Shown piece by piece: positions 10,722 to 23,240 of a DNA stretch of 64,000 nucleotides (position 1 is the first letter of the stretch; each line of letters opens with the position of its first letter). The notes under the pieces are model-generated. The model did not search any database. It was not told the DNA's origin and was given only the letters and a program-made list of their open reading frames with translations. Where the stretch lies: assembly GCA_034440635.1 (NCBI GenBank), contig JAOTON010001676.1, positions 697,001 through 761,000 on the forward strand, in the 5' to 3' direction. A program made the position numbers and the translations under genes. This stretch comes from Lepas anatifera (Eukaryota > Arthropoda > Thecostraca > Lepadidae).

Positions 10722-13508
10722 GCATTCCACGACAAATCGACAAATCGATGGGTTGAAATAACACCCTCATATCTCACATTTTCATGAAAATTTGAAACTA
10801 GGATTCTCAGTGGCGCTGAGAACGACTTTGGTATTTTTAGTCTCGTCCGGATAATCATTTCGGATTTATAGCCTCGGGCAATCCAGCATCGGACGCGTGC
10901 ATCGGGCTTTCGCTTGGGTTTTTAGCCATTTAAATTAAAAGTGTTCCTTCAAGAGGTTACATGAAAATAATCACAAACATTACAAACATGTAAGTCTAAT
11001 TATATTAATTGGTACGAATATGTATAAAATATGATTCCAAACTTTTGCAAAGATAAGCATACACATTTCCTAAGTTTTTATTGACTTCAAAACAACTTCA
11101 TGTGAAAGAGCATTGCTTAAACTACATATAACGCCAATAAAAAGAACGGAGACTACAGAGCAAAATCAGTAACGAGCACCACAGACCAAGCCCGACGCCG
11201 TCGCCGGCCACTCAGCCTGCAGTCGGCACGCCGCATAGACGCGTCCGGTTGGAAGTGGGGTAACGGGGAGGGGAGTACTGAGCAAGACTGCGCTTCGGTG
11301 ACACTGCGAATGAACTAGATGTGGTGTGGAGGCTACTATTGTTAACATAAAAATTTGAGCTGTTCTGAAAAAAACTCAACGTATTACCGGAACATTCGGA
11401 ACAATTCCGACACTCTGGTGCATTTGGTGGGAAATGTAGTGGAAAGATTATGCGTCAGAACCCGATTGTCACTGTTGTCTTAGGTTTGTTTTAGATATAT
11501 TTCTTTTTCTACCCATACCCTAAAAAAGTTGCATGTATCCCAGTTCAATTTATATTAGAAAGCACACATCACAAACAAAAAGCCACATAGCGTCCACGCC
11601 GACAACTGCTTTTCTAGCATATAAGATTAAGACATGCTGCTTTATTTAAGATCTGACCCACGGATCGGAAGAACGACTCCATCACATGGTGCCATTGAAC
11701 TTCACAGATTCAATTTGAAACAACTAGAACCTTCTGTCCCTCATCATTCAAGAGGTCATGGACAATAACGGTCTTCGAATTAACCGGTACGAACTTGTTA
11801 ATCTTCGATGTTCCTTTTCTCGCGACTGCCTTATTGAAGCGTTTTCTGAGCTCAGTAGCTAATTTGAGTACTTTTTCTTGAAGCATTTTGGGTAGAGATC
11901 GAGGCAAGCAATGGAACACTGCTTTCCGTGTCCCCTTCCAAGCATGTTTGCTGAGATCGTAAGGGGATGGGTAACCCTCCTGCCAGTAAAGGTGGCCCGG
12001 TGACTCATACCAGCGCGTGTTAAAAAGCACACTGGAGCGGAGCCTCGGAGGCCCCCACCTACTTTTTTCTAGGTGACCGGAGAACCCTTCGTGGCCAAAA
12101 AACGCTATTTCGCTACTTTTGAGAATATTCAAAGGCACGTCGATTGGTCAAATAACCATGAAAATCGGCCTCAATTTTGTAATTATAGGCTTTCAAAGTT
12201 AAACCCTTCATTTTGAGATCGCTGCAATCGCGCGGTTGCACCAGTTCGCGTGCATCAAAGACCAACTGGCAACGTTATAGCGCCATATAAAACGAGATTA
12301 TATGTCAATTTCACCCCTCATGAAGGTCAAGGTCACATTTCAAGGGCCATACCAGCATTCTCAAAGTCATTAGTCCGGTGCTTCCGGTCGCATGGCGTTA
12401 CCCAGTATGATGTATATTATGCTACGGCGTCATAGTAGATAATCATGTAAGTGGTAGGTCAATTAAAATGTCTGGGTAGTCATGCTCATTTCCGTCAACG
12501 TTGCTATGGTGATAGTAATGGTTAAATAGGGAATATGTCATATTTGACGTCATAGGTCAATGACCTTGAATGACCTTAGCCCCAAAATTAGTTTACGTTC
12601 TTGGGACGTTCTATTGACTTGCTTTGTTTTTAGTGCATTCTGAACTCTTTGCTTAACCACGATTTCCGGACGAATACCCGTATAATACTTACTTTTCCGT
12701 TTGAACTTGACGATACTGACCTAGGTCAATTAAGATCAGTCATAATATAGATTTCAATAGTTCCCACCCAGTCCCCAACCGGAGCTTTTCTAAGCCTCCT
12801 AGTTTCCGAGAGCTCAGGGGGCCTACCAGTCCCCCCTCCAGTGCCCGTAATTGTCAGACACCTCCCCAGTGCGAGTGTTAAGGAATGGGACATTGGATTA
12901 CGATTTATTGTTTTAAATACATCCTTACCCTCATTGCCGACCAATTCCACCATTGACACCCTTTTCGTGACCAGAGACGTTTGATAGTTGCAGCGACGGC
13001 GGGCCGCGCTGGCGCACGAACCTCACAAAAGTGGGGATCGGGACGTTTGGGAGCTTAGATCTCGCTTTCTGTTAAAGTCTCCATTCTTTTTATTGCTGAA
13101 TCTTATAGAGAAAATTACAAAGAGTAATGTGAACCTCAAAAAGTCTAAAAAAAATGATAGAAAAATGTTTTTTTATAGATTTTGAAAAATTGAAGAATGT
13201 ATATTATATTTCAAATTTTAGTTTTTGAATTATATTTCTAATGAGCCAGGATTCGTAATTAGTCCTTAAGATACCTAGCTAAAGTTTTTGAGGCATTTGT
13301 AGAAGCATACAGGTAAAATTTCGTCTTTAAAAAAGACATGCAAGTGGGTATGGTCAAAATGCCTGAAACTATAATTTTCAAACCGTAAGTCAGGGAGAAA
13401 AATGACTACGAAAATCGTCATCAGCTCCATCAATAGCCCCCTGACAAAAAATACACCGAAATCTGCGACATGAGGGTGTTATCGACTTGTCGATTTGTCG
13501 TGGAATGG
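10722..13508. mobile_element. Candidate 2.8-kb terminal-inverted-repeat element
   Basis: The left end (10722-10777) and the reverse complement of the right end (13464-13508) share CATTCCACGACAAATCGACA, then TCGAT, then AACACCCTCAT. The left end carries about 9 extra bases between the two blocks. Near-identical inverted arms 2.8 kb apart suggest a DNA transposon or a large foldback element. No target-site duplication is obvious and no transposase is recognisable. The interior is AT-rich, with a GC-rich patch near 11160-11330 and the 142-codon frame at 11710-12138. Chance inversion of a smaller dispersed repeat is the main alternative. Confidence 0.5.
11710..12138 (-). CDS. Unidentified 142-codon open frame inside the inverted-repeat element
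   Basis: I do not recognise this protein. It is basic, with a helical C-terminal stretch (MLQEKVLKLATELRKRF) and a hydrophobic end (KTVIVHDLLNDEGQKVLVV). The middle is aromatic-rich (FNTRWYESPGHLYWQEG). It has non-repetitive composition and ends in a normal stop. It could be an exon, a captured fragment or a chance frame. It shows no transposase signature and no clear splice borders. Confidence 0.25.
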   Translation of the reverse strand: MPLNILKSSEIAFFGHEGFSGHLEKSRWGPPRLRSSVLFNTRWYESPGHLYWQEGYPSPYDLSKHAWKGTRKAVFHCLPRSLPKMLQEKVLKLATELRKRFNKAVARKGTSKINKFVPVNSKTVIVHDLLNDEGQKVLVVSN

Positions 13509-15240
13509 GTTTTGTGGTCGACACTGTCGATTTATGGGTTTTGTGGTTTTTCGGCAGTAACTTGGGAATGGTTAGTGATACAGAGACGAAATATGACGCA
13601 TAGTGTGCTCCGAGCAATGGCACATCTTTTTCTTTATTCCTACCTAGCCACTAAACTCGATAGTTATAGAAAAGTACGCCAAAATATTAAACTGCTACGA
13701 AATTATATTGCTAAACTATCGCAATATTTGTTTAAATTTTCTATTTTGCAGTAAGTCTTAAATTCCGAGACATGTACATCCGTAAAAAATGGAAAATACC
13801 TTTAGTAATCTGATTTTATTTTCCACGTAACCCTAAAAGTTTCAGAGTAATGTGTAAAAGTAGGAAATAGTCACAAAATTTCCCTTTAAAGCCCGCAGAA
13901 TGCGTCTTAACATTGTAAATATCCCTAGGAGAATAAAACTCCCATGTGCTCAGGGGGCCGCCGCTTGAAACATGTGCAAAGATTTAAAATAGCCACAATT
14001 TTTTTCTTGAAAGTTCAATTTTTCTAAATATGATTTTATTTTTGGGCCGATGTTTTACACTAACTATTGCATTTAATACAATACATATTGATTGCCTCCC
14101 AATATTCTATTTCCCATTACGTACCTACCACTGCAGTCTGTTTTACGGCTATAATGCTGAAGGCTATCAATAAATTTTTTCTCTGTGAAAAGTTTCATCC
14201 ATATAAATGACGCTCTCCAACTCAAAAGAAAAGAAATGACTTCTACCAACTCAAAAGAGAAGCCAACAAGATCGGCATAGAACTGGTGTCCAAACCGCTG
14301 CGAACCGTAGGATCTTTGGTGTGCAGCAAGGCTAAGCACCAGCTGCCCACATCCAGGGGTCTAAAAAGTGAGCTTGTGGTCGCCGACTAAAATCCAAGCT
14401 TCTTAGATGGTCGCCGAACCTAATACTACATGTATTACAAAATCGGTCTTAAAAGTGGTATAAATATGGCTATAGGGAAGCACTGGCGAGTGCAAGGGGA
14501 AGGTTTCGATAAAATAGATATAAAAACCTATAAAATATAGATCGGGTTTCTCGATATCGATGACCTAAGCCAGAATCAAGTCATTACCTAAGTGATTTCA
14601 TGAGATTATAATTCAGTATTAAAGTCAAAGTTATGATCTGAAAGCAACAAAATTATACATGCTGGCCCTTAACCCTAGCCCCGGTGACCAGCATGAATCA
14701 CCTATGACCCCCTGGTGGGGGGGTTAAAAATGACACCCTCGATCTCGGAAACAAAGAAAGATAGAAGCGGAAAAAGCGATCGAAAGGTCGTCGGAAATGC
14801 AGTCGGCGTTACTCCCGGAATTTTTGCGGAAGGTCAATACTGTGGTCACCAGAGGGAATAATTCATATACGTCAAAATGTATCAAATACAGTGCTCTATA
14901 AAACCTTGCTTATCTCCGTACGCAAAATAGCCGGAACCACTTTCTCAACGCTATTCGACAGAGCCGGACCAGCTCTTTCACTAAGGCAACATCCATTTTC
15001 ATATCGGTTCAAAGGCTAGGGCGCAACAGGACACTGAATATTGGGGATGTTATCAGGTAGCTTCAAGTTATAATAGGAAGAACGCTCGCATTGGGCGTGA
15101 TATGTCGGACCTAAAGCCAATGTTGGATAGTGATCAGTCATTTATACGCACTACGCAGTCATGAATACGTATCGATAGTGCCCACTAATCTTAGGCTAAG
15201 TCTGTTTGGAGGTCAATCGAGGTCAAAGATGATACACTGC
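13509..15240. other. Unassigned AT-rich stretch
   Basis: No supported gene or repeat unit. Short frames on both strands show no domain features. Confidence 0.4.
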
Positions 15241-15244
15241 CCGT

Positions 15245-15455
15245 ACACAAGGGCAATTAAATGGGCGCCGAAAGCGGTGGGACGGGGTACCTACGCATCC
15301 TCCTGTTGGCCAACCAGGGGAGGTCTCCCCAAAATTTTCGTTTCATCGTCATTAATGCTGTCAGGTACCAAATATGCTCACAATTCCCCTGCCCCGGTCA
15401 GCACCAGCCCGGGTCCGTTCCCCTGTAAAAATTCCGTGGGAGCGCCCCTGGGCAT
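15245..15455 (+). repeat. Dispersed repeat C, copy 1 (inverted partner at 23.8 kb)
   Basis: About 200 bp match the reverse complement of 23800-23990: GGCGCCGAAAGCGG, TTGGCCAACCAG, CATCGTCA.TAATG, GTCAGCACCAGCCCGG and CTGTAAAAATTCC occur in the same order. Similarity is roughly 70-75 percent by eye, which suggests an old family. Confidence 0.75.
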
Positions 15456-16426
15456 TAACATTTTCGCCCATCACTTCTATACCAAGCAAGATACAACCAT
15501 GATTGATGCACCATTGTTGTTCTCTCATCAATAATGGTTTTATTTTGTGTCCATCCATGTGAAAAATTGTTAGGCCTTATCTTAGAGACAAATAAAAGGG
15601 TTTGCAGCACCTTAAAAAAGTGCCTCATTAACAGTTCCGATGTTTCATTTAACTAGAGAAAAATATTTTCATGTACATACATGCGTCGTGAAATACTTGT
15701 GATTCTTCACCTTGAGGCGCCAGAAATCAGATAAATTCCTGTAACATTTCAAATAAATAATTCAAACATTATTCATTGGCAACATTTCCTCAAAAGTGCA
15801 GTGGAAAATATCAACCATTGCTAAGATGAGGCCCAATTTTCGCTCCATTGTTGAACATGGTTCTACTCAAAGCAATAGCAATGCTGTCTCTTGGGAATAA
15901 CCTTGTTTTCTTTCCATGACATCATTCCCATGATAACTATTTCCAAAGCTCTTAATTGATGCATTTTAGCATTAATAACCAGGACTGAAAAAGTTTCCAG
16001 AAAAGTTGCTGATGACCTATTTGGACCAGGATTGGGTACTGAGAAGAACAGTTTGCATTTCAGCAACCTGTTCTTTTGTGGTGGACACAATCTCTCTGTG
16101 ATATTTCTGCTGTACCTCTGTGGCAGTGCTTCCATATTTCATCCATACTAGAGAAAACAAAACGATTCAACTTTCTTGTGACAAAAATACAAGATATTAT
16201 CAGAAACTTGGATGCATATAATCAGTCAGTTAAAAAACATACACATACACCCTGATCACCCAGTGTGCATCCATCTGTGCAAAAGACACAGCTTATTCTA
16301 TGTTTGGCAGACTTAAATTGGACCATTGTCCTTGCAGTGGAGTCTTCTGGCAAATTGGAAATGGTTTATCACATATTTGTGCTGTGCAGGAATGCACATT
16401 TATATCCCTTATGGGGTACCAATGCA
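15456..16426. other. Unassigned stretch
   Basis: No supported coding region, RNA or tandem repeat. Confidence 0.4.
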
Positions 16427-17217
16427 CAGAGATGGATCTAGGATTTTAGTAAGGGCAGCCCTCTGAGATTGCATGCTGTCAACCAAAGGGCACACTTCAC
16501 CCAAAAGGGTGGCTATCATCATCAGTCAGTGGGAGAAAACTGTGGTTGGTGTGACTTAAAAATGGTAACAGTACCATAAATGGGAATGCTTGACCCATAG
16601 ATGGGAACACCCATTCTCAATTATGGGAATGCATGAGACCATTTTCAGAACAATATTTTAGGCCATGAAACAAACTTTTGTTCTTTCTACCTGGCTTATT
16701 TCTGTTCTTAAAATTTTAGAGGACATTTATCTTTGAAGCAGAAACAGGAAATCATACTTTATACCATGCTTCCAATATTGAAGCTCAACATGTTTATTAT
16801 GATCATTCACATGTCTTGGTGCATCTGTGTAAATAAAACACTAGTCATATACAAAATAAATTAATAGATACCTAGTGAAACAATAAAAAGTTTTTTAATA
16901 TTTAATTTCTATTGCCACTTGAGATAATAATATATACAGACCAAGATATATGGCCATACAGAACATGTGAGCCAACCTAGCCCAACAAAACCTGTTTTCA
17001 GCACCTTTAATGCCATTTTTCACAACTTCTAAACTTCAAAGCTCCATCTGTAGCCCCATCATTTGTATTCTAGTGGTGGGGGCAGTAGCAAGGTATTTTC
17101 TGCCTCACAGACCTGGTTTAATCAGTTTGGGGTACCCTTTTCCTCAGGCCGCCCTTAATCCTTTCAAACTTAAGGGGTCCTGAACTCGAGTTCAGGGATA
17201 CCTTGGACCTGTCACTG
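16427..17217. mobile_element. Degenerate hAT-like non-autonomous element
   Basis: The left end reads CAGAGATGGATCTAGGATTT and the right end, reversed, CAGTGACAGGTCCAAGG. Both resemble the CAGTGACGGATCTAGGATTT terminus of the well-supported element at 33702. The flanking octamers (CCAATGCA and CTGTGGCA) match at only half their positions, so the duplication is lost or the ends are wrong. No transposase frame is present. Confidence 0.4.
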
Positions 17218-18745
17218 CTGTGGCACCCCAAATGAAAGCTCAAGTTGTTTTCTGTGCCTACTAAGAGCATCCTTAAAATTTTCCTATTTCTCATTTCAGG
17301 GACTTTAAAATTTATAAATAACAGGCCTACTTGGTCACCCAGTTATATGTCCAGCTATAAGGCCCAGTCTGCAAAGTACGGCAGCATGCCAGACGAGTCG
17401 CACCAGCCATCTAAAATTCTTGCACCACCAGCCTCCAAAAATACACACCAATCTGGCACATACCAGGGAAAAATGCACCCATTCCTACCCCTACAATGCA
17501 ATGCTATCTCAATCTCAATCATTAGTCAGTTAGTTAAGGAATTTTTATAAGGCCCCCTCCTATGTCTTCATAGCCATTCAGCCATTATTTGTTTTAGTTT
17601 AAGTGTCACTAACCTGGCAAGTTCGCACCAGGTTGATAAAATTTGCACCAGTCTGTCCTGTCTCAAAGGGCACTCGCACAGACAAGATCTCGACGAAAAT
17701 GCCGTACTTTGCACACTGGTATAAGGCAAGAACATGGTGGTATGAAAAACAGTATACTTGTTATGGATAGTCTCATAATTAGGCACCCCAAAAATCACTT
17801 AGGAAATCCACGCCCTTGGGAATGTGTGACTATATAACAATGTTTACGATGATATTTTAGCGTGATTGTGGTTGAAAAGGGTTTAAACATGCACCACTTG
17901 TAAGAAGTTTTTTTCCTTCTGAGACTTTTCGCGATAAAGCAAAACAAGGAAACATCATTGCAAGTAGACTCCAAAACCCACCTAGATTGCACGGACCGTC
18001 TATGATAAACGCACATCTTGATTTAGCCCCTTGGATTTAACAAATTGAACACCAGTCGTCAAAAACGGCGCGCACTGCTTCCAACAAAAATACAAAATAT
18101 TAGCGGCAGCCCGCGCCGCGCTCGTTCTGAAAGGCCGCAGACACCGAAAATGTACCAGGGCGACCACCTGCGACCAGGCGACCACGCAAGTCGGCGGTTT
18201 CGGCCGACTAGGTCGCCCATTGGTCGCCTATTGAAAAAATGAAAATCACCGACTTGGTACCGACTCGTGACAGATTCTAGTACATTCTAGTTTGAACTTA
18301 AAGTAGTACATAAATACGGTACAGGAGATGGCATCATCTAAAGTACCAGGTGATTTCAGTCGTTTTTCATAAAATTGGAACCAAAAATTGTAATAAGAAG
18401 AAACATAACTAGCATAGACTAGCAGCAACTAAGGGCGGTGATGATACCAGATGTAATCGGCCAAAGATGCCCCGTTGTAGCCAAGCTGTCTTTCAGAAAC
18501 GCCAAACAAGCCGGGAAACGAAGGCTAACTTGGCTCTTTGTCGAAGTAGATTTTGCCCATTCTTGGCCAAAGGAACTGGCAGACTTCATCCAATAGATTT
18601 TGATGGGCCCTGTATGTATTACGATGACGGGTGGATACGTGGAGAGGGTAAGCATATTTAGTAGCAGGAGCGGATGGTGGAAGCTAAAATCATAGGAAAA
18701 CAGATGGAATCAGAGTTTGAGACGGTTGCTGGGTCGCCAACCAAA
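17218..18745. other. Unassigned stretch
   Basis: No supported gene. Around 18120-18230 and 18720-18760 there are several GGTCGCC-type short motifs, also seen near 14370-14410, but no regular tandem period. Confidence 0.4.
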
Positions 18746-18747
18746 AG

Positions 18748-19146
18748 ATGATAGGTCGCGACGGCGTAGGTAGATCGGCAGTTTTTAGACCCCTGCCCAC
18801 ATCACAGAAAAGCAACGTGATATACCTTATCGAGTGCTCATGCACGGTAGGAGGGGAGAGCGTCATTTACATCGGTGAAACTGATCGAGAAGTACAGTCA
18901 CGGATTCAGGAGCACCGCAACAGCTGGAGAGGACAAGTGCCCTCCAAACTGAAGGCGTCAGCCTTCAGTGAGCACCGGCAGTGCACTCCAGCCTTCTCGG
19001 AAGTCAAGATACTGAACCACGCAGCCCACCACCAGATGCGTTTGCTTATGGAATCGGCCTACATCCAAACTTTTGGACGTCGACAAACTCTGCTCGTCTC
19101 TCCTAATGATGCCAGTGTAAATAGGAACTCAGGCTCTCTCTCTTAA
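18748..19146 (+). pseudogene. GIY-YIG endonuclease domain of a Penelope-like element, N-terminally truncated
   Basis: The frame reads KSNVIYLIECSC, then SVIYIGETDREVQSRIQEH. This gives the paired Tyr motifs (VIY and YIG), the catalytic Arg in the RIQEH helix and a Glu in LLMESAY for metal binding. The Cys pair near the start and His residues fit the CCHH-type finger embedded in Penelope nucleases. The RT domain is missing upstream. The frame is uninterrupted to its stop, so the fragment is not old. Confidence 0.8.
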
Positions 19147-19828
19147 ACAATAGATGGCTTCCTATAATTCGTTGGGCCTGTTCCTAGCATGAAAGCTCCT
19201 CTTGATCTTGTGTAATGTAAATGTTCGATCATAGTGTTTTTTAATGTTTTCATTGCATTTTTAAATCCTGTATCGTAGTCTTTACTGATTTATATTTTGA
19301 CAATGTTTGCACAATACTGTCTTTTATATTTGATTAGATAATATGTATTTTATAGTGTTTGCTTTTTCGTATCATAAATAAGCGAAAGTTTGCATTATAT
19401 GGAATCGATAATAGGTATTTTATAGCCTTTGAATTTTCTTACCATAATAAAGAGAATATTGCTTGTTTTTATTGTAACATTTTACCCCCCCTCGCCTCCT
19501 CTCCACTGCTGTTCTATATATCCCCCTTTTTATAGCTTCCCCCTCTTTTATATAATTAATAAGTGAGTATTGCGAGTATTGCGTGTTTTATTGTAGCTGT
19601 CCTAAACCCCCTCCCTCTCTTGCTAAACCTAGTACTCTAGCGTTTCTATGCTAAAGATGCTTTTTAAAACTTTACCTTTTAATGTATTGATAATTTCTTA
19701 GGTCGTTCTAGGAAGTCAATGGTTTATAGCTGTCACGTGTAGATTATTGATGTCGCATGTTTTTCTGAGCTCAACTTTTGTACTGTGTGTTCTCTTGTGT
19801 CTTTTTATCCCCCTTATATTCCGAACGA

Positions 19829-19870
19829 TTATCGCTGACGAAGCACTGTAATACAGTACGAAAGCTCCAA
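19829..19870 (+). ncRNA. Hammerhead-ribozyme-like motif in the Penelope 3' region
   Basis: CTGACGA (19835-19841) matches the hammerhead core CUGANGA. It is followed by a stem-loop (GCACTG...CAGTAC, one mismatch) and GAAA (19860-19863), then GCTC, where the UC could be the cleavage-site triplet end. Stem III would be minimal, as described for Penelope-associated hammerheads. I could not find a convincing long stem I. Confidence 0.45.
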
Positions 19871-19910
19871 CCCCCAATATCTTCTTGTGGAGGAAGTCCG
19901 AACGAGATCC

Positions 19911-19943
19911 TATTATATATATATATATATATATATTTATATA

Positions 19944-20006
<63 letters not shown>
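19911..20006. repeat. (TA)n microsatellite, ~96 bp
   Basis: Nearly pure AT dinucleotides with one short T/A-rich interruption near 19936-19950. The frames across it give Ile-Tyr runs only. Confidence 0.95.
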
Positions 20007-20008
<2 letters not shown>

Positions 20009-20570
20009 TCCTAAAATACAACACAAAAATCATCGACACCCCGCCCACGACCATCACTGCCTGTTCATTCATGAAGCCATACACATCACACGACAGAAAC
20101 CACACCTCAACATACAGAAACATACACACATTTCACTAGCACTGTGGGGTGTGTGAACTGTGACTGAATAGTATGTGGTATAGTATGCATTAGAATGTAA
20201 TTAGTATGGTTGTGATTTATGAATGCGTTAAAACTATGCTTTGTGGTTTTGCTCAGTGAAAGTTGCGAAAATATTGTCCTCTGCTCCTTCTTGAAAATAT
20301 TCGCTTTTTGTAAACTAAGATTAACCTAAGTAGGTAACAAACTAAAAATGAAGTGTTAATTGTCCTTGATAATGATTGGTATAATACAATCGAAACGCGT
20401 CGGAAAAATGACTTATGACTATAATAGAAGTACTTAACACCATTACCGAACCAGACAAAAAAATATTCAACAAGCTACTGAAAATCAACCGAAAACTCTA
20501 AAAAAACTCGAAACGCTATTCTTTTCAACGACATCTGCCTGAAAGAAAATATATTGCCCAATTACACGAA
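20007..20570 (+). repeat. Left pseudo-LTR of the Penelope-like element
   Basis: Direct repeat of 22683-23243. It begins inside the codons for the nuclease tail ([17 protein letters not shown]) and ends inside the N-terminal ORF (ICLKENILPNYTN). Confidence 0.85.
20360..20404 (+). ncRNA. Degenerate hammerhead-like motif, left copy
   Basis: TTGATAA (20366-20372) occupies the place of the CUGANGA core, with C3 changed to U and G8 to A. A GATTG/CAATC stem-loop follows, then GAAA (20392-20395) and CGCGTC. GTCC upstream can pair with GGA downstream as a short stem I. Loss of G8 predicts an inactive ribozyme. Confidence 0.4.
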
Positions 20571-22831
20571 CATAAGACTACATAATAAAAGGGCTAAAAA
20601 TGAAGCGTACACTGAGAAGTTTAGACGGAACCTGGTAAAAACCCAGCTGAAACACAAAAAAGTACAAGTATTTGAACTGGAACAAAAACAATAGTCCCTA
20701 ACCAAGTTGTTAGAAGAGAGTGAAATAAGTGACGAAACCAAAACTCAACTTTTCAAGTACTTAGATGAGAAAGCCGAAAACTCCGAGCATAGTGACAAAG
20801 GTTAAGATAACTAAAAACTCTCGAGACTTTACGGTGGCAATTTTAAAGTAACTGAAAGTGGAAAACAGGGATACATTAATTTGTCCTCTTTCGAACTAAC
20901 CACAGAGCAGCATCAGTTACTGAATCTAGGGATAAACTGTCATTTCCAAAGTAAACGAAACATAGTAGACAAGCAAACAGAATTAGAATTGCTGTACCAA
21001 AACATACTGAAGCTCGAAGCAGAAGATAAAGTATCAGTGCACCCAGACTTAAAAGGACTGCTAATCGGGGAAGGAAGTAAGCTACGAGGGAGGGAGCGAC
21101 CGCAGCCAAATATTGACACCAGAACTTCAGCACGAAAACAGCTGAAAGAAGACAACCGAATCATTGTTAGAAGAGCTGATAAAGCATCGATTTTCGTAAT
21201 CTTAAACCGAGAAGAATACGACAGAAAACTAAGTGACATATTAGCAGATGAAACCACATTCAAAAAGATAAAAGAAGATCGAACAAAAAAACTCAAAGCC
21301 AAAGTGAACAGAATTATTAAGTGTGCAAATGATGTGAAAGGTGATATGCATTTTGAAACTATAACCGGTGAGTACACTCCAGGATACGCATACGGCACAG
21401 TCAAAACACACAAGCAGACAATCCTCTCAGGCCCATCATTTCACAGGTTTGCACTCCCACATATAAAGTAGTAAAACAACTTAATAAGCTTTTAAGACCC
21501 TATGTCCCTTCACAGTATTGCATTAAATCTTCAGAAGAATTTTTAGATTTGCTTCGTGTCAAGAAACCCCAGGGTGAGTTAGCTTCAATCGAATTAGTAA
21601 GTCTCTTCACCAACGTTCCCGTAGATAAAACCATCCAGATAATTATTGACGAAGTCTACCATAGACGTAGTAACGGATTAGAAAAACTTGCGCTATCTCC
21701 AGACATCTTAAAAAACCTTCTTACAGCATGCACCAAAGATTCCCCATTCCGTAGCCCCGATGGAAAGTTATTCACTCAGAAAGATGGCGTCGCCATGGGC
21801 TCCCCCCTTGGGGCCCCTCCTCGCAAACTTTTATATGGCCTACGTGGAGGAAATTAGTCTAAGAGAGCCAGACATTAAGCCAACAACTTATTGTAGATAC
21901 GTCGACGACATATTCCTTGAAGTCAGGGATAGTATCATCAACAAATTTGAAAATAATTCAGTTCTCAAGTTCACGTTTGAAAAACATCATGACAACTCTC
22001 TGTCTTTCCTTGACGTTAACGAAAAATCCACTCCCGAAAAGTACATCACCAGCGTACATACAAAACCCACGAACACAGGAAAAACGCTGAACGCTGCCAG
22101 TGAATGCCCATCACAGTACAAACAGAGCGTACTGAGAGCATTCATAAAACGAGCTATCAACACTAGCTCGTAATATGAACACATGGACACCGAACTCAGC
22201 AGAGTGAAGCAGCTACTAATAAACAACGGCTTTACCAACTCAGAAACTGACAAACAGATCCACAAACAACTCAACAATCAGCACACACAACAGCAACAAC
22301 CAGAGCAGTACAAAGTCCACCATCTATACTACAAAAATCACACGAGTTCCCACTACAAATCAGATGAAAAATCCTAAAAGACATCGTCAAAAAAACCACA
22401 TCATGCAACACAAATGGTGAACGCCTACAGCTCAACATATACTATCAGAACAAAAAACAAGTCAACTAGTCATGAAAAACAATCCAACCACAGTACAAGA
22501 GTCCAATCGCACCAATGAAGTGTACCAGTTTGAATGTCCGCAAGAGGTTTGCAGGCCTCTTGATAGACTCTACATTGGTGCGACCACGACGACATTATCA
22601 CGCCGCCTCACCCTGCACCTACAAGACCACACAGGCCCCGTAGAACACTGGCTACACAAACACCACACAAAACCAACACACAAACTCCTAAAAGACAACA
22701 CAAAAATCATCGACTCCGCCCACGACCATCACCGCCTGTTCATTCATGAAGCCATACACATCACACGACAGAAACCACACCTCAACATACAGAAACATAC
22801 ACACATTTCACTAGCACTGTGGGGTGTGTGA
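20500..22831 (+). pseudogene. Penelope-like RT/GIY-YIG ORF with several lesions
   Basis: N-terminal block (about 20505-20695): FNDICLKENILPNYTN. Middle block (20881-21471): ADKASIFVILNREEYDRKL and YAYGTVKTHKQ, the pre-palm region conserved in this class. After a frameshift the palm reads ASIELVSLFTNVP, where the usual catalytic Asp is Glu. It continues QKDGVAMGSPLG and, after another frameshift near 21815, PLLANFYMAY and RYVDDIF with both aspartates. The nuclease (22472-22831) has NEVYQFECP, LYIGATTTTLSRRL and a Glu in FIHEAIH. A stop follows SS near 22170 and another ends the linker near 22375. The copy is non-functional. Confidence 0.85.
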
Positions 22832-23240
22832 ACTGTGACTGAATAGTACGTGGAAAAGTATGCATTAGAATGTAATTAGTATGGTTGTGATTTATGAATG
22901 CGTTAAAACTATGCTTTGTGGTTTTGCTCAGTGAAAGTTGCTAAGATATTGTCCTCTGCTCCTTCTTGAAAATATTCGCTTTTTGTAAACTAAGATTAGC
23001 CTCAGTAGGTAACAAACTAAAAATGAAGTATTAGTTGTCCTTGATAATGATTGGTATAATACAATCGAAACGCGTCGGAAAAAATGACTTATGACTATAA
23101 TAGAAGTACTTAACACCATTACCGAACCAGACAAAAAATACTCAACAAGCTACTGAAACTCAACCGAAAACTCTAAAAAAACTCGAAACGCTATTCTTTT
23201 CAACGACATCTGCCTGAAAAAATATATTGCCCAATTACAC

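Larger units (their letters stand above)
18746..19910 (+). mobile_element. 5'-truncated Penelope-like element: GIY-YIG end plus 3' region
   Basis: Coding sequence starts abruptly inside the endonuclease at 18746, ends at 19146 and is followed by ~700 bp of AT-rich 3' region. Near its end is a hammerhead-like motif (19835-19868). A (TA)n tract abuts the end. Penelope-like elements encode an RT fused to a C-terminal GIY-YIG nuclease and often carry hammerhead motifs in their terminal repeats, so the arrangement is coherent. This is a different family from the 20-23 kb copy. Confidence 0.75.

Noticed and set aside
15130..15534. 134-codon open frame
   Set aside because: It overlaps dispersed repeat C, whose other copy does not preserve the frame.
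19716..20156. Ile-Tyr repeat proteins
   Set aside because: Translations of (TA)n with flanking Penelope sequence; not genes.
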